A stretch of DNA of 64,000 nucleotides. Origin: Eonycteris spelaea. Taxonomy: Eukaryota > Chordata > Mammalia > Chiroptera > Pteropodidae. The notes below the pieces were generated by a model. It was not told the origin of the DNA. It ran no database searches and saw only the letters and a program-made list of their open reading frames with translations. This document shows positions 1 to 11,060 of the stretch, in pieces (position 1 is the first letter of the stretch; the number at the start of each line of letters is the position of its first letter). A program made the translations under genes and the position numbers. Location of the stretch: the NCBI GenBank assembly GCA_003508835.1, contig PUFA01000034.1, positions 7,156,501-7,220,500 on the forward strand, in the 5' to 3' direction.

Positions 1-699
1 AACATTTAATCATAAAATAAAAGGGGGGAAATCTGCTAGTAAAATGGAGGCTGCAGCTGTAAAGAAGATAATGAATGAGATTTGCCTGTGGGCAAGTTGA
101 CCGCTGTCATCTGCTAACTAGTCACATCTTTCATATTGAGCATTTTCCTATAAATAAATGGACGGGAATCAACATTTAGGCTCTATTCAATAAAATTATG
201 ACTTTAAAAGTTTATATTTGATGCTGCCTCCCTCTTGCCAAATGCAGTAGCTCTGTCCTGGCCAGTGAGTCCCTTCCAGAGGGATCTCTTTGTCAGAATG
301 TGCCTTTTCTCCTTCAATAGTGGCTTCTTCTAGGTATTATTTCCAGCTAAAGCAACCCATGCCCTTGAAAAATTGTACATAGTAAGAGCCAAGAGATTAG
401 TGCGTTCCACCTTTTCTAAGTTTGACAGGCAATATACCTTTTAAGGGAAAGCCACATGTTTGGTAGATAGAACTCGTCATAGAATTCATCAGATTTACAC
501 TCATCCCAGCACCCTGGGGCCTTTAGAAGTGCAAGTAGCTGTTCTCCTTGAGCTTCGTGAGGGCAGGTATCCTGTCTTCTTGTTCCCTGCTGTCATCACT
601 ACTACATTTTAAGAAAGAAAAATGAAGAAAGGAAGTAATTCTGCTTTGGAGATAGCCAGATAGAGAGGGCTTAGTTAGAGAATTCATTCTTCCTACTCC
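1..699. other. Noncoding, mostly unassigned; short L2-like scrap
   Basis: No gene or clear repeat is visible. At about 540-600 the words CTCCTTGAGCTTCGTGAGGGCAGG and the following text resemble the L2 3' UTR phrase 'ctccttgagggcaggga', but the match is too short to place with confidence. Confidence 0.4.
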
Positions 700-985
700 T
701 GGTAATGAATGGAAGTTTTATGTGGGGCCGACCTTCTTTCTCTCAGTCCAGTGCACCTCTCAGGCCCAGCCAATCAACCACTAAACCGGTGGCCACCGTG
801 ACTATTGTGGGGACTGGCAAATGCCTCATCAGTCCAATCAGAGTTAATGCTGGCCACTGTGTGGAAGCCCAGACCCACCTCATCCTTCTTGCCACCATGA
901 AGGGACGCTGGTGGGACCAGGTCTGTGTGGCATTGTGGAAGACCTGAATCGAGATATGCCTGTGGGTAGGTCAATCCTAGGACCC
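700..985. repeat. Possible ancient interspersed repeat with two CCAAT boxes
   Basis: This stretch is more GC-rich than its flanks. It carries AGCCAATCAA near 778 and GTCCAATCAG near 834, separated by a GGTGGCCACCGTGA-like segment. The layout resembles a dispersed mammalian repeat with paired 'ccaatcagag' words around 'ggccacagtgattggt'. I recall the pattern but cannot name the family. The overlapping frames on both strands (61-80 codons) look like chance openings in this GC-richer DNA. Confidence 0.35.
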
Positions 986-1261
986 TTCAATTATGTCAAG
1001 CACTAAATTTTATTTTGTTGAAACTAAACATATATATATTTCTGACTCTTGCATTGGAAAAAGTCCTAAATGACCCAGTATAATGCAGTGGTTATTAAGT
1101 AAACGCTAGTGGCTAACTTGTGGCAGAAAGTGCAGTTGATATCACAAAGGGACAAGGAATGATACTAAGCAGGAAATGAATGTGTCATAGTAATTATTGC
1201 TGGAAAATATCCTTTCTATTTAACACTATGAATTAAAATAATCAACTGCTCTGTACATTTG

Positions 1262-1262
<1 letters not shown>

Positions 1263-1292
<30 letters not shown>

Positions 1293-1300
1293 TGTGTGTA
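1263..1300. repeat. (TG)n microsatellite
   Basis: About 14 pure TG units are followed by an interrupted CATGTGTGTA end. Alternating purine-pyrimidine DNA of this kind can adopt Z-form. Confidence 0.97.
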
Positions 1301-1844
1301 CTTTGATGTGGAAACTTGGCTTCAGTAAAATTAAACTATGCTCATATTTTCTTTCAAATTGTTCACTCACCATTACCCTTAATGGCTTCCCTGAGCCCCA
1401 ATTGCTCATTCAAAGTCATAACCGGTAGATTTCTTTGCCTTAGGCTCAAACATTCATTTTTACCACTTCATATCCTCAATGATATCTATTTTCTACTTTT
1501 GTGCTCCTAATATCTTAAGTCTTCTAGATTTTTTTTTTCAGATATAAGTTTCCTGTGTATGGCTATTTATTGATGTTTCTTGTATCTTTAAGTCATGTTA
1601 AAAATGGAATCTTTATACAGCTTTTAGTAAATGCTGTGTTAAACTATTATGAAAGACAAAACAAAACCAAGCAAAAACAACAAAATTGTTTTTAAAACTA
1701 TGCCAAAGAGAGGGACCCAGTTTCCATTAGTTCCAGATCTTAAAATTGATATTCTTAAACATTAAATATGTTATTTCTCCTTGCTAGGATATTTTAGCTC
1801 TGCTCCAAAATTTGGTATCTCAGAAAGAGATATGTAATCAACCA

Positions 1845-1990
1845 TTGACTGGCTATGTAATTTTAGAGAGGAAGCACATACTTTCTGAGCCTCAATTACC
1901 TTCACAATGGGGAAAATACTTCCCAGAACTGTTACAAGAAATTAAAATAATATAAAAAATTTCAAAAGCACCTAGTAAAGTGACCAGTAA
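1845..1990 (+). mobile_element. MIR SINE remnant
   Basis: In order, the sequence follows the MIR core and 3' part: 'tgactggctatgtaa', 'tctgagcctcaattacc', 'aatggggaaaatac', a weak 'gttacaagaaattaaa', then 'caaaagcacctagta'. It is heavily diverged, as expected for this tRNA-derived ancient SINE. Confidence 0.6.
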
Positions 1991-3214
1991 AGCGGAAGTC
2001 AGACAAATATTACCTTCCCTTCCCTACCATCTTGATTTGCCAGGGAACTCCGTATCAGTTTTTATCTTTCTGTTTGCAGCTATAAAAATCAGCATTTTAA
2101 TGTTTCCAACCTACAAAACCTTAAAGCAAAACACTCTAACAACATAAATGCATTTTGCTTATTTCCATAAGACCGTGACAGTGATTATCAGGCTATATAC
2201 TTTCAAACCCAAATTAGGGGGGCGGGAGGGCCAGGAAATCTTGCTAGAAAGTGAAGATAAAGAAACAAAAATAAATAATTTCTTTTTTTCTGCCATAATT
2301 ATTAGCTAGGTATAGTATAGAGTTAGGCGAGTCGATTGAATGGATTTTATGGTTATTTCTGTCAAAACCCCATGATCATTTAAGATTTTTATGAATGTTA
2401 GGGCTCAGAGTAATCTTGAGTAGGGAATTATGCTTAAAAAACAAATATGCCACTATTTATCACACAGAGCTCATCACCCAGAATTTGAGGTAGATATCGC
2501 TGCACAATAATTTGATGCTTAGTCATAAAATAAAGTGGGGAGATTAGAATGGGGAGTCGAGACATTTAACCTTTATCAAAATTTCTCTTATTCACTCCTG
2601 AAATTTGAAAGAGGCAGGACTGAAATATAATGCTTATTAAAGCCAGAACAAATTCTATGGAACATTTTTAAGAGATTTATTTTTACTTGAAACATGACAA
2701 GTGCTTTTAAGATTAACATATGTTATTATCCATGGTTCTTTGGAGTCTAAAATTAAAACATCCCTTATTTCTATACATAAATAAGACTTGTCTACTTCTC
2801 GAAGTGTCATGGCTTGAAGAAAAGAGGGTATATGGAAAATTCAAAGTAAGTCATGATATTCGGATTTGACTTAGAACATAGTTTATAGAAGTTCACATCG
2901 TGGGAGATCATTTCCAAAAACTCAACCAAAGCAGGGGAGGTTCTGGAAACTATGTTTTATTTGTGTCTTCAAAACTGACATAAGCTTTGAATATGGTTTG
3001 AGAAGATGCCAAGTTTTTACAAATGAGTTTAGCTAACCATATGTGGCTCCTTTTTTCAACCTGGAAGTAGAAGCTAGAAATACAGAATGCTAATGTATAA
3101 TGGCCTTGTACTTCCTGAGCAGAAGGGGCTGACTTCATGCCAGCTTGAAGTATAATAATTGGGTTGCCTTTCTAAAAGTATAAATTTTTATGGCAAAAGA
3201 AAGCAACCCTCTGC
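1991..3214. other. Unassigned AT-rich noncoding sequence
   Basis: I recognise no repeat family, RNA gene or coding exon here. A short purine-rich patch (GGGGGGCGGGAGGG at 2217-2230) is the only compositional outlier. Confidence 0.5.
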
Positions 3215-3500
3215 ATTGAGACATTTAATTCATTTATTCACTATGTATGTCAGCTTGTGACCAAAACAGAGTGATTGGTGTCCTCAGGCGATCACAGGCT
3301 ATTGAACCAGCATGACTTCAGCCCTTCGTGGTCAGATGTTCACTCAGGAAGTACTGGGTAGGTGCAACGGGGCCCTAACCAGACTAAAGGGCTGGGAAGT
3401 CCCATGGAGGAAGTGGCTTTTCAGCTGATGCAGAGCATGAGTAAGACTTAATCAGATAAGGGAGAGAAGTAGGGAGAAGAGACTTTGCGTGCTGACGGTT
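3215..3500 (-). mobile_element. L2 LINE 3' fragment, minus orientation
   Basis: Reads as reversed L2 3' UTR: 'attcatttattcactatgta', 'gaccaaaacagagtgattgg', then 'gtcccatggaggaagtggcttttcag' written here in part. The last corresponds to the L2 phrase 'ggaggtgacatttgagctg'. Divergence is high. A plus-strand L2-like tail follows at about 3565, so two separate L2 pieces lie in opposed orientation. Confidence 0.5.
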
Positions 3501-3564
3501 GAAATCTAGAGAAACTGAGACTTTACAAGGTGTTTGTTAGAATTTGAGCGGATTTTGATTGTCT

Positions 3565-3640
3565 TGGATTTCCAATGGCTGGAACAATGCTTAGCTCAAA
3601 GAAGACACCCAATAATCATTTATTAATTTAATGAATGAAG
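3565..3640 (+). mobile_element. L2 LINE 3' tail
   Basis: The words 'ggaacaatgcttagctcaaag', 'cacccaataatcatttatta' and 'aatgaatgaag' (each shown in part) follow the L2 terminus 'agcacagtgcctggcacatagtaggtgctcaataaatatttgttgaatgaatga'-like pattern. Confidence 0.5.
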
Positions 3641-3839
3641 AAATATATAATTGGAAATGGTTCAGGAATAACTCCCAGCTTTCTTAAGCATCAGATGAAT
3701 GATTGTGATATTTAATGATACTCTGCTCCATTTTCCTTTTCCTTCAGTTATCATTTTCTTACTTTACGATGGAGAAAAGAAAATTCTGTGAATGCTCATA
3801 CACTCTTAATTCTTTCTCATCCTTGTTATAAGAGTCAGT

Positions 3840-4545
3840 AATTTGAATGCAGGGATCAGCTCAATCCCTTCCTCTCTGTCTTCACTGGCCCGCTTCCATT
3901 TAGGTACACATCAATTCTTGACTAAATTAATGCAGTAGCCTCTTAGCTGATCTTTCCCACAGTGCTGTCAGATTTATCCTTGTAAATGCAGATTTGCTCA
4001 TGTCACTCGCTGAATTAAAACCTTTAGGTAGCTTCTCCATTTCTTCAGACTAAAAATCTAAACTTTTATGTGACACTCAAGGTTTTTAATATTTGAATCC
4101 TATACCAAGTCTCATCTGTAATATGGTCCCTCTTTGGCCTTAAGATTATTCCAATAGAATATGTTTCTACCTTAACCTGGTTCCAGATCATTGATTCTAA
4201 AATAGAGTTCAAGACTGACTCTATGCCAAGTGTGACCATGAGTCTCGAGGACACAGACAGGATAAATCATGACTTCAGCCAGTAGTCATGCTGCTCTCTC
4301 TGCCTTAACTAAATCATCCCTTTAACAAAATCATGATGTAGGACTTAATTCAGATAAGATTTCTGTGGAGGATGATTTCCATTATAAGCCAGGCTTTCTC
4401 AAGGCTGAACCCACTGCCACTCCTCTGGGCTATCATAGGGCTCTGTGCTTCTCCTTATTAGAATACCTCCTTTAGGGCACTCTACAGTCGTCATCTGTAA
4501 GTTGATCTCTCCCAGTCAGGTCCCAGCAATAAAGAGTTATGGGGG
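3840..4545 (+). mobile_element. L2 LINE fragment (3' part)
   Basis: Ordered similarity to the L2 3' region: a 'ctaaattaatgcagtagcct' segment, 'gtgctgtcagatttatcctt', 'gctcatgtcactcgctgaat', 'aggtagcttctcca', and near 4420 'ctcctctgggctatcatagg' with 'gctctgtgcttctcc'. These match the known L2 run 'tgatcatgtcactcc ... ctcctctgggctcccatagc'. The 62-codon antisense frame inside it is a chance opening. Confidence 0.65.
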
Positions 4546-5104
4546 TGAAAGGAAAATTACACTTAAGGAAGATCAGAAAATTGTAAACATGCATTTATAG
4601 AGTCACTGTAAAAAGTTCGTATCAAGGACAAAAATACACTGCTATTTCATCTTCCATATCAAACCAAAAATCATCCAATGTCTTTCTAAATATTTTAAAA
4701 TCATCAGAATGCAACTTAAGGTTACCCTCCTTTAAAATGAAGATATTACTATACTTACAAATGATACAAATCTCATAATGACTGTTTCAAAGCTTTAGGA
4801 CACCTTGTGTTTGGTAATTGCATCCTTCAGCAGAGTACCTACAAGTCTTTTTCACTGAGAAGCTTGTTGCTCTCCCAAAAGAGGGTCCTTTGTCTTTCTC
4901 CTCTCCAGCTTTGAGACGTTATTTTTACACATTATTACATATATTCTTTCTCTGTTTTGTTTTTTTTTCTGACACACATTAATTCTTCCTCTTTATTCTC
5001 TATTGGCTTATTCTCATCAGCAATCCAAAATACTGAAAAGCATTCCAGGCTCCTCTTTCTTCAGAAACACTTGCCCTCAAACACTTGTGAGCTCCTGCCC
5101 CATC
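4546..5104. other. Unassigned noncoding sequence
   Basis: No repeat family or exon recognised. The right half grows pyrimidine-rich towards the tract at 5105. Confidence 0.45.
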
Positions 5105-5190
5105 TCTTTCATTCTTTTTCTCTTCCTTCCTTTCCCACTCCCTTCCTTCTTTCCTCCCTTTTATTCTTCCTTCTTTCTTTCCTTCCATCT
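5105..5190. repeat. Polypyrimidine low-complexity tract, (TTCC)n-like
   Basis: An impure run of TTCC, TTTC and TCCC words on the plus strand. The overlapping 65-83 codon frames on both strands are translations of this tract and are not genes. Confidence 0.9.
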
Positions 5191-5204
5191 CTCTCATTCA
5201 TTTA

Positions 5205-5340
5205 TTAAATCATTCATTTATCTTTAATTCATAAATATGTATTGAGCACACATTTTGTGCTCAAAGCATTGTTAGCTGTTTGAGAGGTTACCTATAAAGA
5301 CGACATCATTACCTATAAAGAAGACATTGTTCCTGGTCCA
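5205..5340 (-). mobile_element. L2 3' tail, minus orientation, with 21-bp internal duplication
   Basis: 'cattcatttatctttaattc', 'tatgtattgagcacacattt' and 'gtgctcaaagcattgttagc' follow the reversed L2 terminus (attgagcacctactatgtgccaggcactg). At 5288-5308 and 5309-5329 a 21-bp unit beginning TTACCTATAAAGA is repeated in tandem with three differences. Confidence 0.6.
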
Positions 5341-5439
5341 TACATCACACTCCCTCTGCATCTGTTGTACTCTGACTTCTACCACCAAAGAATCTACTAA
5401 AATGGTTTTGCTAAAAGTTACTTTTCCATGTTAATTCCA

Positions 5440-6410
5440 TTATGTAGGAGGCTTGCTTTTTTCTCTGTCTAGATTCTTCTTGATCTCTTTAGAGCTGTTT
5501 TCTCTCTTCTAGACTATGGCTTCTTTCTGGAATGTCCCATTTTCCTTGGTTTCCCTGCTATTGTTCTCTCTTATTGCTCATCTTTTCTATTGTTCCTACT
5601 TGGTGTCTCCAGTGACTTCTCTTCTTGACTTTTCTGCTTCAGCAAAGCCAAGGTTGTTTCCATTATTCTCCTCTCTCTGTATTCATCCTAGGCAAATATC
5701 AAATGTTAAGACGTCAAAACCCTCCTAACAAAATGCTGGATATTTCTAAATGGATCTTTCTTTAGTAATCAAGGTTAATATGTTCCAAAACAAACTCAAC
5801 ATTATCTTCTGTTCCTTCTGTTGAAACTTTCTCTTCAGTTGCATCATCACTTTCTCAACCACAGAAACTAAGAACCTCCAAATAATTTGACATTTATATT
5901 CTACCTATGCACTCATTCAACTGGTTAGCAAATTCTTCCTCTTCTCCCTGGATCTCACATCTGTCTCCTATTTTCAGAACCATCTACAAGGCTTTTATTA
6001 ACTTTTTCATCTTGGCTACTTAATGATATCTTACTCGGATTCTCCAACTCAATATTCCCCTACACTAATCATTAATCTGAAAAACTAGTCCTGAAAAGGA
6101 AATAGAATTACTTCATTCCCCTTCTTTAGAGTGTTCAGGATTACCGAAGTAAGGCAGTTGAGACTTTGCATAATGGAGCCCAACCTCTTTTCCAGTCTCG
6201 TCATATTACCCACTCACATAATTCTGTCCCACTGGGACAAACTTCCTCTTCAAACTACATCTCTGTTAAAAAAAAAAAAATCATTTCAAGTTCACCAGGG
6301 CCTAAATTGAATGTCACTTCCTCTCTGAACCTTTTGTCAATAAACTCTCCCTTCTTTATCTTGAATTTCTTTTTTTGTTATTTGCTACTCTCTGCCTTAT
6401 AACTATTACA
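5440..6410 (+). mobile_element. Long L2 LINE copy including ORF2-derived 3' region
   Basis: Successive phrases track the L2 ORF2 end and 3' UTR: 'gacttctcttcttgactttt', 'tggatatttctaaatggatc', 'gttccaaaacaaactcaac', 'cttcagttgcatcatcac', 'ggatctcacatctgtctc', 'gcataatggagcccaacc', and 'tgaatgtcacttcctctctg'. This corresponds to the consensus path 'ttggatgtctaataggcatctcaaacttaacatgtccaaaac' onward. The reading frame is broken many times. Frames of 70 and 78 codons inside are relics or chance. A 13-A run at 6268-6280 interrupts it. Confidence 0.7.
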
Positions 6411-7299
6411 TACAAATATGAGACTCCAAAATATTTTAGATAGGGATCAAATTTTGTAAATTCCTTTATCTACCATGACATCAGGTATGCTTCTTTGAAC
6501 ATGAAAAGTAACACATAAATGTTTAGACATTTAAATTTGGACATGAATTCAAAGGAATCTACAGTTAATTATTCTAATTCATTATTTCCAAGTATATATT
6601 AAATTCAAGGGTTATAACTGTCTAGAAATATTGCTTCACTAAAATAAAACTGTCAGACAATTTTTTTTAATAGACATTTGGTTTGGAAGTAAAGAAATAA
6701 AGAGAAATATAGAGAACAAGATTTCTGTCATCCAGAAATCCCCAACCTCTAAAGAGAACTGAACTCAAGATCCAGAAGTATATAACCAAGCCATTTTTTT
6801 CCAGGAAGTACCTGCAAAGTGGGAAAAAAATCTATAATCTGTGCATCTATAGCAAAAGACCCTATAAATCTTATATATACACACACATACACGCAATCTG
6901 CACACACATTTTTTACCCACCCTACTTAGGAGATCCTGTTTCTAGCGCTGCTCCTAGATCATAATGCAATCACTAGGGAATTCATTTCCAAATAGATTCA
7001 TTTATTTATCCAATAGGATGGTAATACTTTACTCAGTGATCCCTCCAGATATTTGTGGGTTAAAATGAGAATGTAAAACAAGATTATAATCATGAGGAGT
7101 TTTTCCCTTTAATAACATTAAAAAAAACTCATAAATCTTTCTATTGAACATATTACCTAGGGAAACGGATAAAGCTAAGAAGACACCCCTTGGCATTTTT
7201 TTAAGTCTATTAAAAAAAAAACGCCTGCAATTCTAAAAAACCGTCTTTCCATCCCTCATCCATATAATCAGAGTGGCATGTAAATGTGAATCACTAGAG
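6411..7299. other. AT-rich unassigned sequence with short simple repeats
   Basis: Contains A-runs (7132-7138, 7212-7221), a short TATA/ACAC stretch at 6873-6890 and no recognisable gene or transposon. Confidence 0.45.
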
Positions 7300-7860
7300 A
7301 TGCTACTTAAGAACCAAATACTCGTTCATTGATGCATTAGTTACTCTAAATGGAGCGGCCGATGGAGCGTCTTTACACACAACAGGTGGCACATCAGCTT
7401 AATGCACCCGAATGTAATAACATGATAGACTGAAATATGGATGTCACAGACTGCCTATGCGGAGGCCAAAAGCCCCTGTTTTTCTAGAATGACTTTCCCG
7501 GAACGACTCACTTTCCCTGATTGGTTTCCTTCAGAAAAAAAATAATAATAATAATTGAATCTAATGCCCTGGGTCACTGCAACCACTTGGTTTGTTCGCT
7601 TTATGGCTTTGTGGTGCAGCCCTTAGGGCCTTCAGAGTCCAGTGTTAAAACTTGCCTTTGAGCAAATCTCATCCTCTCCTCTGCATCTTTATTCATTACA
7701 AATTAGAAGGGATTATCACAACATAACAGCAACGGTTTCAATGCTCAGGTTGCAACTCAAAATAAAAAAGAAACAATTACCCCCATTATAATGAATGCAG
7801 TATCTTCGTTGGCTTCATTGTAATATTTATCATGTATTATTTGTTGCATGTGACAGCACT
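7300..7860. promoter_or_regulatory. Candidate conserved noncoding element (inferred)
   Basis: This unique stretch has several retained CpGs around 7353-7375 in otherwise CpG-poor DNA, an E-box CAGGTG at 7383-7388, an (AAT)n spacer at 7534-7553, and balanced composition with no decay pattern of an old transposon. The style resembles vertebrate developmental enhancers. No alignment was possible, so conservation is a guess. Confidence 0.3.
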
Positions 7861-7940
7861 GTGAGCCTGTGCTGTACAATAGTGAAAGATACACACTCCT
7901 CAGGGCTTACAGTTTAATGGAGAGCACATTTAAATTTAAG
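7860..7940 (-). mobile_element. Possible L2 tail fragment, minus orientation
   Basis: 'gtgctgtacaatagtgaaag' and 'tcagggcttacagtttaatg' resemble the reversed L2 segment 'atggagcttacattctagtg'. It is short and diverged. Confidence 0.4.
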
Positions 7941-9044
7941 ATCTACCCTATTAAAATAAACCATTCTATGCACATCGAAGGGGTCCAGGGAATGTGACTT
8001 CACAACTGCCTCACTGAAAAGAAAGTTTCTTATTTACTGAAGAATGGTCCAACTTAAGGAGGAAGACAATTAATGAATCTTTGGCAAATTTTTTTTTCTT
8101 TCCATTTATAACTGTTATTTGTGGACATCTGTTTCAATTTTCTCTTAAGGAAAACATTGGATTCGAATCCAGATCAGAATCACCGAAAAAGATTTTCATT
8201 GCAATTCATTTAGTTTAAAAAATGGAGGATGACAAATGTAAGTCTTAAGCTAATTTAGGAATACAAAGTCACAGTGTTTAATGTACACACATTTCCTGGT
8301 GACTCAACTTGAAATCTTGTCCTCAAAGATATCTCTTTTCTTCCTGTCTCAGTCACTGCTGTCATAGTCAGAACCTGGACCTTTTGATTATTGATAACTT
8401 CACCCCTCCATAACCTCAGTTTTAAGAATCTGTATCATTGACTAATGACATTTGTCTTTCTGGCTCACTGCCTCTGTTGTGTTTAACCTTAAGTCTCCTT
8501 GGACATGTTTTGGGGTGTCCTATCTGCTGCTCCTATGGTCTTCTCTGCATTTCTCCTCAGTTGCTGTAAATCTTGCCTTTCCATGTGCAGCTTAAGTTTT
8601 ATGCTCAGCCTTCATTATCACTCCCTTCATACACCTTCAACACCCTTTGTCCTTGTTTGCAGTGGGAGTGTGATGGGAATGAATATGTCACATACAGAGG
8701 TCATGGTCAGCAAATTCAGGGTAATAGCAGGAGAGGCTGTCACCATCGCATGCAGAGATGACCTCAAACAACAAAGCAGATTTGGTCTGTAGCCTTCTTG
8801 TCTCACCTTTCTGCCAGAGCATTACTAGATGAGTCTACTGGAGATCCATTTAAGGAAATTCTCCCTTGTTCCAATGCGCAAAACAGTATTCGGTTTCAAA
8901 ATAGTTTATAATGTGACAACACCATGCATAGTCAATCATGTTTTCTGCTCTTATACTTACCAACATTCAGTCTCGCTGATGACCTCCATCAAAAACACAG
9001 ATACTGATTAATTAATACATATCCAATTAATTAATTAAACCTGT
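7941..9044. other. Unassigned noncoding sequence with a 12-bp palindrome
   Basis: No gene or repeat recognised. GGATTCGAATCC at 8159-8170 is a perfect palindrome. It resembles a tRNA B-box, but no A-box or cloverleaf is present around it. A 97-codon frame at 8499-8792 has no recognisable domain, start context or splice signals. Near 9006-9045 there is a cluster of TTAATTAA/ATTAATTA words. Confidence 0.45.
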
Positions 9045-9230
9045 AATTATTAAAGACCTATCTGTGCTAGACAGTATGTTTGGTCTTAGTCATTCAAGAA
9101 AGAACAAGATATTTATCTTCCAAAAACTTAAAGACAAGGAGTCTCCAGGTGATTAAGACTGATATAGTGAAGAAAATAGAGTGACATGAAAGAGAGAAGC
9201 AGAGAGGACCTCCTTCAGATGAGGGGATGA
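9045..9230 (-). mobile_element. L2 3' fragment, minus orientation
   Basis: 'gacctatctgtgctagacag', 'caagaaagaacaagatattt', 'ccaaaaacttaaagacaagg' and 'agaagcagagaggacctcct' follow the reversed L2 3' UTR in order (tgtgccaggcac, gaacaaaacag, ggagcttacattc, ggaaggcctct). Confidence 0.6.
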
Positions 9231-9439
9231 GTGGTTACTAATTCTTTTGTAGAAAGTAGTCTTTCTACTTCTTCAGACTGTGCTCTTACTTTAAAGCCCA
9301 GCATCAATTCACCCTCTAATGGAAATCAGTCTCCGCTCACTGATGGCTGATTTCTCCAAACTTATCTACTTCCTAAACCTGCAGAAGTGCAAATAGACAG
9401 ATTTTTTTTTTCAAATTTATTTCATAAATTTAACTTTTT

Positions 9440-9570
9440 GTTCCCAAATAAAGTAAAAGTTTCTGAAGAGGGGAGAGGATCAACACTGTTTCTTATATGT
9501 TTTTAACCACCACAGTCCCTAGCATAGTCCTGAGCATCTAGGAGATAGTTTTCAAAGAAAAATTGACCTA
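9440..9570 (+). mobile_element. L2 3' tail
   Basis: 'agtttctgaagaggggagag', 'tcaacactgtttcttatatg', 'ccaccacagtccctagcata' and 'gtcctgagcatctaggagat' parallel the L2 end (gctcctcgagggcaggga, gtcttattcatc, tatccccagtgcctagcacag, tgcctggcacatagtagg). Confidence 0.7.
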
Positions 9571-10929
9571 CTAAGATTTCCTTATCAAATATCAATGTAA
9601 GCATATGTGTGAATTTATGCAATGGAGTTACATGAGCATCATTAATTTAATTCTGCATAAGCAAATAAAGTAATTTGAACTTTTTTGGCCAAATTTTAAG
9701 AGTTTAGATGGAATTAATGCATTGTTTTCTGGTTATTGATTTTTATGAATAGCAATGTAAGAAACACAGACATAAACAAGTTCCATAGTTTTCACTTGTT
9801 CTACTTGTAACATTTTTGTGAAATCCAGGCAAACAAGATCCTCCCGTAAGGATGGAAGCAAAAATGCAATTGTGTTACATATACAAGCTATGTGAGCAGA
9901 AATCAATCTAGTTCACCTTTTCTCAATCCCCAGATCATCATTAACAGAAATGTAAATAACATTCCTAGACAATACAATCAACTCCAGAAAAAAACACAAA
10001 ACAACAATTCATACCTTGACAAATACATGCAGAAGGCCTACTTGCAAACCATTTCTTTCCAACCTTTTTTACCCTCTCCAGGACTCAGTTTTCTGGAAGG
10101 AATGGAATTTCATATCTTGATATCTGGTATCTTTCTTCAAAAGCCACAAGCAGGCTATGGAGCAGAAACAAATGGCTAATCGGGACAAACAAGTGAATCT
10201 AGCAGAACTGGCTACCTCAGAATAAAGCATTAGTGACTGAACCTACATGATGGATGAGGTTCAATGTGACTAAATGCATCATGGGAACTGATTCATTCTT
10301 GCCTTTTTAAGTCATCCTCAAGCTCAAGCAAACAAGTACTTCCTATTTCCCTACATAGATACAGAGACTATTTACAGTAAGTCAGGTGACAGAAACTTTG
10401 GTTCATATCCAGTTTTGGGGAGACACAGTCATTGAGTAATTTGTCTAGCTCAATGAAATTCAGTGATCTATGTGTCACATTCCCTCAAATAAGGGGAACT
10501 GCCAGTGTTCCACTAACCTGGATTAATAAAATATTTTTCTTCTTAAGAGTGCTGAATGCTGTCATCCATTTCATGTGATGTGTTCCCCAAAAGAGAATAG
10601 GGTTGGAAATTGGATTAAAGAGGAATCTAAAAAGTGCTTGATTCCTGGTCCTTGTATGGACCTTACTTTGAGCAGCTTAGGAAGTCATTGGAGAGTGTTT
10701 CAGTCATGTGCAGGACCCAGGTCGCATTGGCATGGCGAAGCCTCTTGACGAATATCTTTACATCTCCAATGCTTAAAGTTTGCCACAGCAGAAATATTTC
10801 CATGGGGTTTATCAGCAAATACCACAAACCAGGCTTTTAGTTTTTCTATACAAGGGCAATTGTTAAACTTTCTGCTGTTTTGAACAAAAGAGTGACATGG
10901 TGTGAGCCAAGTTCCCATTAAATAATGGG
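9571..10929. other. Unassigned noncoding sequence
   Basis: No repeat or gene recognised. Frames of 95 codons (9892-10179) and 68-72 codons (10634-10918) lack any known domain. The stretch 9640-9790 has long intact A/T-rich words reminiscent of conserved noncoding DNA, but nothing decides this. Confidence 0.45.
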
Positions 10930-11060
10930 TTAGGGGTGGGAACAGAGGGGGAGAGATCAGTTAGGAGGCGACTGCACCAACCAGACGAGAGCCCCGTGAC
11001 TTGGCCTAGGGTGGTAACCATGGCGATAATGAGAAGAATTTCCTTGTAAATCTGTTGTTA
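10930..11060. promoter_or_regulatory. GC-richer patch with X-box-like palindrome
   Basis: The patch contains GTAACCATGGCGAT at 11014-11027. This matches the RFX X-box palindrome GTTRCCATGGYRAC at 12 of 14 positions. Nearby are several CpGs (10969-10996, 11024) and a purine-rich GGGGGAGAG run. A regulatory role is inferred from the motif only. Confidence 0.3.

Noticed and set aside
8155..8175. tRNA gene suggested by a GGATTCGAATCC B-box-like word
   Set aside because: No A-box, acceptor stem or anticodon arm can be folded around it.
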